Positions 1 to 6,169 of a stretch of DNA of 6,381 bases are shown piece by piece. Under the pieces are notes generated by a model. The model made no database searches. It saw only the letters and a list, made by a program, of their open reading frames with translations, and was not told the origin of the DNA. Numbering within the stretch: the stretch's first letter is position 1; the number at the start of each line of letters is the position of its first letter. A program made the translations under genes and the position numbers. Origin of the DNA: an uncultured Oscillospiraceae bacterium (GTDB lineage: Bacteria; Bacillota; Clostridia; Oscillospirales; Oscillospiraceae); assembly GCA_905233595.1 (NCBI GenBank), contig CAJOFI010000036.1:1-6381 (forward strand), given 5' to 3'.

Positions 1-719
<719 letters not shown>

Positions 720-742
720 AAAACTGTGCGCCTGCAAAGTTA

Positions 743-772
743 TTAAAAAACGTCGCGAAGCGACACCATAAT
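743..772 (+). promoter_or_regulatory. Possible weak sigma-A-type promoter for the recD2 operon
   Basis: TTAAAA (743-748, 4 of 6 to TTGACA) and CATAAT (767-772, 5 of 6 to TATAAT) are separated by 18 nt, in the only AT-rich stretch upstream of recD2. The hairpin lies in the spacer. In an AT-rich spot such a match can arise by chance, so this is only a candidate. The operon could instead be read from uvrA. Confidence 0.25.
752..764. repeat. Small inverted repeat (hairpin) beside an A-run
   Basis: GTCGC (752-756) and GCGAC (760-764) form a perfect 5-bp stem with a GAA loop. On the minus strand the stem is followed, one base later, by six or more T (complement of 745-750), the layout of a weak intrinsic terminator for leftward transcription. 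No leftward gene is present, so it may instead be the conserved head of the adjacent heptamer repeat element. On the plus strand no T-run follows. Confidence 0.45.
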
Positions 773-808
773 TATTCACTATTCACGATTCGCTATTCAC
801 TACTCCAC
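773..808. repeat. Degenerate heptamer tandem repeat, consensus TATTCAC
   Basis: Five units of seven bases in a row. Units 1, 2 and 4 are exact TATTCAC (773, 780, 794), unit 3 is GATTCGC (787), and the last (801-808) is a decayed TACTCCAC. Read on the minus strand the unit is AGTGAAT. The tract ends 6 nt before the recD2 ribosome binding site. Tandem heptamers between genes are known in some bacterial groups, such as the STRR repeats of cyanobacteria. Membership of a named family here is not claimed. Confidence 0.85.
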
Positions 809-813
809 GGTAA

Positions 814-820
814 AGGGGAG
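814..820 (+). promoter_or_regulatory. Ribosome binding site that fixes the recD2 start
   Basis: AGGGGAG lies 6 nt before the ATG at 827. It decides between this ATG, the far upstream ATG at 668 (inside uvrA) and the ATG at 842. Confidence 0.85.
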
Positions 821-826
821 AACGCG

Positions 827-3043
827 ATGGATCAGGACAGCATGACCGAGCTCAACGGCACGGTCGAATCTGTCATCTATAAGAACGAGGAAAACGGCTA
901 CACGGTGCTGCGCCTGCGCAATGAAAACGGTGAGCGCGTGACCGTGGTGGGCATTTTCCCCTATGCCGCGCAGGGCGAGACCATGCTGCTCACCGGCGCG
1001 TGGATGAACCACGCGGTACACGGGCGGCAGTTCAAGGCGGAGTTTGCCCAGCGCCTCATGCCGACGGAGGCCTCCGCCATCTATGAGTATCTGGCGGGCG
1101 GCTCGGTCAAGGGCATCGGCCCCGCGACGGCCTCTCTGATCGTGAACCGCTTCGGCGCAAAGAGCCTCGACGTGATCGAGCGCGAGCCGGAGAAGCTCGC
1201 GCAGATCAAGGGTCTGAGCCTTGCCAAGGCAAAGCAGATCTCCAAGAGCTTTAACCAACAGGCGGGCGTGCGGCGGCTGATGGAGTTTGTGTGCTCCTTC
1301 GGGCTGCGCCCGGTGCTCGCCATGCGGATGTATAAATATTACGGGGACGAGGCGCTCAAGCTCCTGCAGGAAAATCCCTACGTCCTCTCCACCATGCACA
1401 TCGGCGGCAGCTTTTCGGAGGCGGACGCCCTCGCCATGGCCATGGGCATGGACGAGCACAGCCGCAGCCGCGTCAACGCCGCCGTGATCTTCGAGCTCAA
1501 CCACAACACCGGCAACGGGCACGTCTTCATCCCGCGCGACAAGCTCTCCGCCGCGACGGCGCAGCTCATCGGCGTCACGCCGCGGGAGGCGGACGAGAGC
1601 ATCGAAGAGCTCAAGGAGGCGGGGCTCATCGTGCAGGACGAGATCGCGAAGCTCTCCGCCTGTTATCTCCCGGAGCTGTACGAGGCTGAGACGGACGCCG
1701 CCGCGCGCATCGCGGCCATGGCTGCCCGGCGCTACCGCGAGGACGCAGACCCCGAGAGCCTGATCGCAAGGCTCGAAAAGCAGCAGCATATCCATTACGC
1801 CGAGCTCCAGCGCAGGACGCTGCAGATGGCGCTCGACCACCAGATCGTTGTCATCACCGGCGGCCCCGGCACCGGCAAAACGACCTCCATCCGCGCGATC
1901 CTCGCCCTGTTCGACGAGATCGGCATCCGCACGCTGCTCACCGCCCCGACCGGCCGCGCCGCCAAGCGCATGACGGAGCTGACGGGCAAGGAGGCCGCGA
2001 CGGTGCACCGCCTGCTCGGCGCGAAGTTCGACGAGGACGGGGAGAAGGTCGTCTTCACCAAGGGGGAGAGCGAGCGGCTCGAGTGCGACGCGGTGATTTT
2101 GGACGAGTGCTCGATGGTGGACATCCTGCTGATGGACGCGCTTTTGAAGGCGATGCCGCCGGACGCGCGGCTCATCCTGGTGGGGGACGCCGACCAGCTC
2201 CCCTCCGTCGGCCCGGGCAACGTCTTTTCCGCCGTGATCCGCAGCGGCGTCGTGCCCACCGTGCGTTTGACGGAGATCTTCCGCCAGAACGAGGGCAGCC
2301 GCATCGTGCGAAACGCCCACCTTATCAACAAGGGCGAGCACCCGAATCTCTCCGAGAACGCGGGGGACTTCTTCCGCCTGAAGCGCCTCGAGGCAGGCAG
2401 CACCGTGGACACCGTCACGGAGCTCTGCGCCGTGCGTCTGCCCGGTAAAATGCACATCCCGCCTGAGGATATCCAGGTGCTCTCGCCCAGCAGAAAGGGC
2501 GAGACCGGCACTGTCGCGCTCAATAAGCGCCTGCAGGCGGCGCTCAACCCGCCCGCGCCGGAGAAGAAGGAAAAGCTCTTCGGGGACGCGGTCTTCCGCG
2601 TGGGCGACCGGGTCATGCAGATCCGCAACAACTACGACATGCTCTGGCGCAGCTCCGACGGCAGCCGCCACGGCACCGGCGTATACAACGGCGACATCGG
2701 GCGCATCGTCGCCATGGATATGGACAGCGAGACCCTGACCGTGGATTTCGACGGGCGGCTCTCGGAGTACGGCTTCGACTCCCTGCTCGAGCTGGAGCAC
2801 GCCTGGGCGATGACCGTACATAAGGCGCAGGGCAGCGAGTACCGCGCGGTGATCCTCTGCCTGGGCGCAAGCTCCCAGATGCTCATGACGCGGGACGTGC
2901 TGTATACCGCCGTCACGCGCGCAAAAGAGCTTTTGATCCTCGTGGGGGACGACGCGGCGGCCTACCGCATGATCGACAACTTCCGCCAGTCCCGGCGCTT
3001 TTCGGCGCTGCGCCTGCGCCTTGGCGCCGCGCGCGGCGTATGA
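827..3043 (+). CDS. recD2: RecD2-type ATP-dependent 5'-3' DNA helicase
   Basis: RecD2 (YrrC-like) helicases are superfamily 1B enzymes found in bacteria without a RecBCD complex. They unwind DNA 5' to 3' and act in repair and replication-fork maintenance. The 738 residues are within the usual range. In order there are an N-terminal OB-like region (about 1-80), helix-hairpin-helix motifs around KGIG (95-98) and IKGL (127-130), Walker A GGPGTGKTT (345-353, Lys351), Walker B with Asp426-Glu427, GDADQ (453-457) followed by LPSVGPG, an IFRQ motif, HKAQGSE of the UvrD-like C-terminal domain (665-671) and YTAVTRAK (693-700). All helicase motifs are intact. The ATG at 827 was chosen for its AGGGGAG site 6 nt upstream. 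The stop shares ATGA with comF, so the two are probably translationally coupled. The helix-hairpin-helix region and lack of RecB/RecC partners favour RecD2 over RecD. Confidence 0.95.
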   Translation: MDQDSMTELNGTVESVIYKNEENGYTVLRLRNENGERVTVVGIFPYAAQGETMLLTGAWMNHAVHGRQFKAEFAQRLMPTEASAIYEYLAGGSVKGIGPATASLIVNRFGAKSLDVIEREPEKLAQIKGLSLAKAKQISKSFNQQAGVRRLMEFVCSFGLRPVLAMRMYKYYGDEALKLLQENPYVLSTMHIGGSFSEADALAMAMGMDEHSRSRVNAAVIFELNHNTGNGHVFIPRDKLSAATAQLIGVTPREADESIEELKEAGLIVQDEIAKLSACYLPELYEAETDAAARIAAMAARRYREDADPESLIARLEKQQHIHYAELQRRTLQMALDHQIVVITGGPGTGKTTSIRAILALFDEIGIRTLLTAPTGRAAKRMTELTGKEAATVHRLLGAKFDEDGEKVVFTKGESERLECDAVILDECSMVDILLMDALLKAMPPDARLILVGDADQLPSVGPGNVFSAVIRSGVVPTVRLTEIFRQNEGSRIVRNAHLINKGEHPNLSENAGDFFRLKRLEAGSTVDTVTELCAVRLPGKMHIPPEDIQVLSPSRKGETGTVALNKRLQAALNPPAPEKKEKLFGDAVFRVGDRVMQIRNNYDMLWRSSDGSRHGTGVYNGDIGRIVAMDMDSETLTVDFDGRLSEYGFDSLLELEHAWAMTVHKAQGSEYRAVILCLGASSQMLMTRDVLYTAVTRAKELLILVGDDAAAYRMIDNFRQSRRFSALRLRLGAARGV

Positions 3044-3699
3044 AGGCGCTGCTGGATGCCCTGCTTGCGCTGCTCTACCCGCCGCGCTGCTGCTTTTGCC
3101 ACAATCTGATGCCGCGCGGCGTCAGCGTGTGTACGCATTGCCGCGAGACCCTGCCCTACACCAGGGGCGACGAGCAGCTTCGCAAGCTCCGGGGGATCGA
3201 GAAATGCGTCTCCCCGCTGCGCTACGAAAACAGCGTGCGGGACTCGCTTCTGCGCTATAAGTTTCACGCGCTGAGCGGTTACGCGAGAATTTATGGGGAA
3301 TTTCTGGCAAAATGTATTGACGAAAACGGAATTTCCTGCGATAGTATCACATGGGTGCCGCTAAGCCGCGCGCGGCGCTGGAAGCGCGGCTACGACCAGG
3401 CGGAGCTGCTGGCAAGGGAGCTTGCGCGCAGATGCGGCATCCCCTGCGAGCGCCTTTTGAGAAAGCGCCGCAACAACCCCGCCCAGAGCGGTATGCGCAG
3501 CGATGAGGCGCGCAGGCGCAACGTAAAGGGCAAGTACCGCGCCGTCTCGCCGGAGGCGATTCGCGGAAAGCGCATCCTGCTGGTGGACGACATCGTGACC
3601 ACCGGCGCCACGCTCTCGGAATGTGCCGGGGTGCTCAAGGCCGCGGGCGCGAAGGCGGTATGCGCCGTCACCGTGGCGCAGGCGCGAAAAGAGAAATAA
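3040..3699 (+). CDS. comF: ComF family protein (zinc ribbon plus phosphoribosyltransferase fold)
   Basis: ComF-type proteins are cytoplasmic and are needed for DNA uptake in naturally competent bacteria, probably acting on incoming single-stranded DNA. They combine a zinc ribbon with a type I phosphoribosyltransferase fold. The 219 residues match the family. An N-terminal CxxC pair (Cys17/Cys20, with an extra Cys18) and a second pair (Cys31/Cys34) form the zinc site. RGYDQA (116-121) precedes the helix typical of the family, and the PRPP-binding loop VDDIVTTGAT spans 182-191. The ATG at 3040 overlaps the recD2 stop by 4 nt and no separate ribosome binding site is visible, so translation probably re-initiates after RecD2. 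A short AT-rich patch (3281-3350) stands out inside the GC-rich gene. Whether the host is competent cannot be told from this window. The enzymatic substrate, if any, is unknown. Confidence 0.93.
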   Translation: MKALLDALLALLYPPRCCFCHNLMPRGVSVCTHCRETLPYTRGDEQLRKLRGIEKCVSPLRYENSVRDSLLRYKFHALSGYARIYGEFLAKCIDENGISCDSITWVPLSRARRWKRGYDQAELLARELARRCGIPCERLLRKRRNNPAQSGMRSDEARRRNVKGKYRAVSPEAIRGKRILLVDDIVTTGATLSECAGVLKAAGAKAVCAVTVAQARKEK

Positions 3700-3700
3700 T

Positions 3701-3706
3701 GAGGTG
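3701..3706 (+). promoter_or_regulatory. Ribosome binding site that fixes the mreB-family start
   Basis: GAGGTG lies 6 nt before the ATG at 3713. It excludes a longer reading frame open from 3623, which would overlap comF and add 30 arginine-rich residues that look like out-of-frame translation. Confidence 0.8.
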
Positions 3707-3712
3707 AAGCAT

Positions 3713-4753
3713 ATGCCCAGTTTTCTGATCTTTGAGAAGGATATGGCCATCGACATGGGGACGTCTTCCACGCTGCTGTTCGAGCAGGGCAAGGGCGTCG
3801 TCGCGCGGGAGCCGACCGTCGTCGCGGTGGACAAGATGACCGGCAGGATCCTGAAGGTGGGGACGGACGCGCAGAAGATGCTCGGGCGCACGCCCGCGAA
3901 CATCGTCGCCATCCACCCGATCGCAAACGGCGTCATTTCCGACTATGAGCTGGCCGCGCAGATGCAGCGCGAGCTTGTCAGCCGCGTCACGTCCCTGAGC
4001 CTCTTCAAGCCCCGGGTGCTGGCCTGTGTGCCGAGCAGCATCACCGGCGTGGAGGAGCGCGCGGTCATCGACGCCGCCATCGAGGCCGGTGCCCGCAAGG
4101 TCTACCTGCTGGAGACCGCTGTCGCCACCGCGATGGGCGCGGGGGTGGACATCTCCCGCCCCGAGGGGCACCTCGTCATCGACATCGGCGGCGGCACCAC
4201 CGAGATCGCGATCATCTCCTCCGGCGGCGTGGTCGAGTGCGAGTCGATCAAGGTCGCGGGCGCGAGCTTTGACGACGCGATCGTCAAATACATCCGCCGC
4301 AAGCACAATATGCTCATCGGCATGACCGCCGCCGAGGAGATCAAGCGCAGCATCGGCTGCGTTCTCCAGCGCCCGGACATGGGCGTGGAGGAGGTGCACG
4401 GCCGCAGCATCGGCACCGGCCTGCCCAAGACCGTCACCGTGAGCGCGAACGAGACCATCGAGGCCTTTGTGGAGCCGATGAACCGCATCCTTGAGGCCAT
4501 CCATGACGTGCTCGAGCGCACGCCGCCCGAGCTTGTGGGCGACCTGGAGCGCAACGGCATCATCATGTCCGGCGGCGGCAGCCTCATCTACGGCATCGAC
4601 CGCCTGATCGAGCGCAGCACCAACATCCGCACCATGGTGGTGGACGACGCCATCTCCTGCGCGGCCTACGGCGCGGGGAAGATGCTCAAGCACCTCGATG
4701 AGATGCAGGACGGCATGATGAATTTCTACCGCCGCCGCCAGTTAAAGGGGTAA
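3713..4753 (+). CDS. mreB: MreB/Mbl-family actin-like rod-shape protein
   Basis: MreB proteins polymerise with ATP into membrane-bound filaments that guide peptidoglycan synthesis along the cell side wall. The 346 residues are a normal length. The actin-type nucleotide site is visible: phosphate 1 around Asp14 (AIDMGTSST), phosphate 2 DIGGGTTE (157-164) and the adenosine motif SGGGS (286-290). The membrane-insertion loop keeps Leu97-Phe98 in SLFKPRV, and the N-terminus MPSFLIF could add membrane contact. Odd point: where the family has EEP before AAAIGAG, this protein has Glu134-Thr135-Ala136, so the second Glu (the proposed catalytic residue, E143 by my count in E. coli numbering) is Thr. 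It lies between comF and ispD with no mreC or mreD. The symbol names the family. It may be a paralogue (Mbl- or MreBH-like) instead of the main MreB. Confidence 0.88.
   Translation: MPSFLIFEKDMAIDMGTSSTLLFEQGKGVVAREPTVVAVDKMTGRILKVGTDAQKMLGRTPANIVAIHPIANGVISDYELAAQMQRELVSRVTSLSLFKPRVLACVPSSITGVEERAVIDAAIEAGARKVYLLETAVATAMGAGVDISRPEGHLVIDIGGGTTEIAIISSGGVVECESIKVAGASFDDAIVKYIRRKHNMLIGMTAAEEIKRSIGCVLQRPDMGVEEVHGRSIGTGLPKTVTVSANETIEAFVEPMNRILEAIHDVLERTPPELVGDLERNGIIMSGGGSLIYGIDRLIERSTNIRTMVVDDAISCAAYGAGKMLKHLDEMQDGMMNFYRRRQLKG
4744..4750 (+). promoter_or_regulatory. Ribosome binding site of ispD inside the end of mreB
   Basis: AAAGGGG (4744-4750) overlaps the last codons of the mreB-family gene and is 6 nt before the ATG at 4757. 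The arrangement supports the ATG at 4757, and thus the N-terminal extension of IspD, and suggests coupled translation. Confidence 0.7.
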
Positions 4754-4756
4754 GAG

Positions 4757-5500
4757 ATGAACGTGGACAAGCTGAAACAGATCGCAAGCCTGCTGCGCGA
4801 GCCGGAGAAGGAGCCGCACTGCTCGGCCGTCGTCGTGGCGGCGGGAAGCTCCCAGCGCATGGGCAGCGACAAGCTCACCGCAGAGCTCGGCGGAGTGCCG
4901 GTGCTCGCGCGCACGCTCAGGGTTTTCGAGGAATGCCGACTCGTGGATGAGATCGTCGTCGTCACCCGCGCCGACCGCCTCGAGGAGATCGCGGCGCTCT
5001 GCCGGGAGTACGGCATCGGCAAGGCCGCCAAGGTGCTTGCGGGCGGCAAGACGCGCGTGGAGTCCGCCCTCGTGGGCGTGAGCGAGGTGCAGCCGCGCTG
5101 CGCGCTCATCGCCATTCACGACGGGGCAAGGCCGCTTGTGAGCACCGCGCTCATCGAGCGCACGGTGCTCGCCGCGAAGGAGCACTACGCCGCGGTTCCC
5201 GTGATCGCAAGCACGGACACGCTCAAGACCGTGGACGCAAAGGGCTATGTCGCGGGCTCTGTGGATCGCGCAAGCACCTTCCGGGTGCAGACGCCGCAGG
5301 TCTTCAAGGCGGACTTCATCAAGGGCGCGCTCACCCGTGCCATGGAGAAGAATCTCCCTCTGACGGACGACTGCTCCGCCATGGAGATGATGGGCGTGAA
5401 GACCATGACCGTGCCGGGGGAGGAGGACAACATCAAGCTCACCACCCCGCGCGACATGCTGATCGCCGAGGCGATTCTGAAAGCGAGAGAAGGGAACTGA
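4757..5500 (+). CDS. ispD: 2-C-methyl-D-erythritol 4-phosphate cytidylyltransferase
   Basis: IspD joins CTP and 2-C-methyl-D-erythritol 4-phosphate to give CDP-ME and pyrophosphate, the third step of the MEP isoprenoid pathway, in the cytoplasm. The 247 residues show the nucleotidyltransferase loop AAGSSQRMG with Lys39 (28-39), [14 protein letters not shown] (121-126), RVQTPQ (176-181), TDDCSAME (203-210) and a C-terminal [12 protein letters not shown] stretch. All are family hallmarks. The nucleotide loop normally begins within the first ten or so residues. Here about 20 extra, charged residues precede it, supported by a good ribosome binding site. Three bases separate it from the upstream mreB-family stop, and one base separates its TGA from ispF, so it sits in the middle of a compact operon with its pathway partner. 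Confidence 0.96.
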   Translation: MNVDKLKQIASLLREPEKEPHCSAVVVAAGSSQRMGSDKLTAELGGVPVLARTLRVFEECRLVDEIVVVTRADRLEEIAALCREYGIGKAAKVLAGGKTRVESALVGVSEVQPRCALIAIHDGARPLVSTALIERTVLAAKEHYAAVPVIASTDTLKTVDAKGYVAGSVDRASTFRVQTPQVFKADFIKGALTRAMEKNLPLTDDCSAMEMMGVKTMTVPGEEDNIKLTTPRDMLIAEAILKAREGN

Positions 5501-5501
5501 T

Positions 5502-5978
5502 ATGCGGATCGGACACGGCTACGACGTGCATAAGCTCGTCGAGGGGCGCAGGCTCATTCTCGGCGGGGTGGAGATCCCCTGGGAAAAGGGGCTGCTGGGG
5601 CATTCGGACGCGGACGTGCTGACCCACGCGCTGATGGACGCGCTGCTCGGCGCGGCGGCGCTGGGGGACATCGGGCACCTCTTCCCCGACAACGACCCGC
5701 GCTACGAGGGCGCGGACAGCATAAAGCTGCTCGAGCGCGTGACGGCGGTGCTCGCGGAGGCGGGCTACCGCGTCGGCAACGTGGACGTGACGGTGATCGC
5801 CCAGCGCCCGAAGCTCGCCCCGCACATCGCGCAGATGCGCGAGCGGCTCGCGCGGGCCATGGGCGTGGACGCAGGCCGCGTCAGCGTCAAGGCCACGACC
5901 GAGGAGGGGCTGGGCTTCACCGGCGAGGGCCTCGGCATCGCCGCCCACGCCGTCGCGCTGATCGAGGACGCTCGGTGA
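5502..5978 (+). CDS. ispF: 2-C-methyl-D-erythritol 2,4-cyclodiphosphate synthase
   Basis: IspF converts CDP-ME 2-phosphate into the cyclic diphosphate MEcPP with release of CMP, the fifth step of the MEP pathway. The active enzyme is a trimer with a divalent metal at each site. At 158 residues the length is typical. Metal ligands Asp8 and His10 (in GHGYDVH) and His42 (in [10 protein letters not shown]) are at the canonical positions. [11 protein letters not shown] (from residue 56) and the [10 protein letters not shown] stretch, which contacts the cytidine diphosphate, follow. The start at 5502 has an AAGGGA-type ribosome binding site (5490-5495) inside the end of ispD. TGA (5976-5978) runs directly into a heptamer repeat tract. 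The intervening enzyme, IspE, is not in this window. Confidence 0.97.
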   Translation: MRIGHGYDVHKLVEGRRLILGGVEIPWEKGLLGHSDADVLTHALMDALLGAAALGDIGHLFPDNDPRYEGADSIKLLERVTAVLAEAGYRVGNVDVTVIAQRPKLAPHIAQMRERLARAMGVDAGRVSVKATTEEGLGFTGEGLGIAAHAVALIEDAR

Positions 5979-6013
5979 CCAGTGGCCAGTGGCCAGTAGC
6001 CAGCGGCCAGTGA
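5979..6013. repeat. Heptamer tandem repeat, consensus CCAGTGG
   Basis: Five units begin directly after the ispF stop codon. Units at 5979 and 5986 are exact CCAGTGG, that at 5993 is CCAGTAG, that at 6000 is CCAGCGG, and that at 6007 is CCAGTGA. Read in another register the unit is AGTGGCC. The mixture of exact and one-base variants is that of a decaying tandem array. The sequence differs from the tract at 773-808 but has the same unit length. Confidence 0.9.
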
Positions 6014-6106
6014 GTTTTTGAGCAACAAGCGGTCGGCAGTCATTTCATTACGTTGAGTTGGCAAAGACATATTGCGCGCATAGGATGGACTGAATCCGTG
6101 CAGACA
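6014..6106 (+). other. Non-coding leader before the terminator and DUF3343 gene
   Basis: These 93 bases are less GC-rich than the genes and have no credible reading frame. They contain the palindrome TGCGCGCA (6073-6080) and a weak 4-bp hairpin GGAT/ATCC (6083-6086 with 6094-6097). Hexamers resembling -35 boxes occur (TTGAGC at 6018, TTGAGT at 6053), but neither has a good -10 box at 16-18 nt, so I do not call a promoter. I recognise no known riboswitch, T-box or RNA gene here. Confidence 0.5.
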
Positions 6107-6138
6107 GGGATGTGAGATGGATTTCACATCCCTTTTTT
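6107..6138 (+). terminator. Rho-independent terminator, possibly an attenuator
   Basis: GGGATGTGA (6107-6115) pairs perfectly with TCACATCCC (6124-6132). A G-U and an A-U pair (6116/6123, 6117/6122) can extend the stem to 11 bp with the tetraloop TGGA, and six T follow (6133-6138). It would end the recD2-to-ispF transcript. Only 18 nt separate the T-run from the next ribosome binding site, too little for a complete promoter. The downstream gene must therefore be read by transcripts that pass this hairpin, which fits an attenuator. Confidence 0.88.
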
Positions 6139-6141
6139 GGA

Positions 6142-6154
6142 ATCCGAAACGGAT
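6142..6154 (+). repeat. Small hairpin just before the DUF3343 ribosome binding site
   Basis: ATCCG (6142-6146) and CGGAT (6150-6154) form a 5-bp stem with an AAA loop, two bases before AAGGAG. The heptamer GAATCCG occurs both here (6140-6146) and upstream of the terminator (6092-6098), so CGGAT could pair with either copy. The second pairing would enclose the terminator hairpin. A regulatory role is inference. Confidence 0.4.
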
Positions 6155-6156
6155 CG

Positions 6157-6162
6157 AAGGAG
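6157..6162 (+). promoter_or_regulatory. Ribosome binding site choosing between two in-frame ATGs
   Basis: AAGGAG lies 7 nt before the ATG at 6170 but only 1 nt before the in-frame ATG at 6164. The spacing favours 6170 as the start. Confidence 0.75.
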
Positions 6163-6169
6163 CATGGCT

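Larger units (their letters stand above)
720..826. other. AT-rich intergenic gap between uvrA and recD2
   Basis: This 107-nt gap is much richer in A and T than the genes on both sides. It holds an A-run (745-750), a 5-bp hairpin (752-764), a heptamer tract (773-808) and the recD2 ribosome binding site (814-820). An upstream extension of the recD2 frame stays open through it, from an ATG at 668 inside uvrA. That extension has no ribosome binding site and would translate the repeat, so I do not treat it as coding. Confidence 0.8.

Noticed and set aside
800..2821. Long minus-strand open frame (673 codons) opposite recD2
   Set aside because: It mirrors the codon pattern of the intact recD2 gene. 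GC-rich third positions suppress stops on the opposite strand, and the predicted protein is low-complexity with no recognisable domain.
3699..3707. Three-codon mini-frame ATG-AGG-TGA between comF and the mreB-family gene
   Set aside because: It overlaps the comF stop and the ribosome binding site of the next gene. It arises from the purine-rich Shine-Dalgarno sequence and has no support as a leader peptide.
3668..4693. Minus-strand open frame (341 codons) opposite the mreB-family gene
   Set aside because: Same shadow effect. The product is rich in His, Asp and Ala with no domain, and there is no ribosome binding site.
5979..6013. CRISPR array
   Set aside because: Units are only 7 bases with no spacers, and no cas genes are present.
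6014..6140. Riboswitch, T-box or small RNA gene of a known class in the leader
   Set aside because: No class-defining conserved sequence, such as a T-box core, is visible. It was kept only as an uncharacterised attenuator candidate.
6123..6152. Promoter inside the terminator, using TTCACA (6123-6128) as a -35 box
   Set aside because: No sequence resembling a -10 box lies 16-18 nt downstream.
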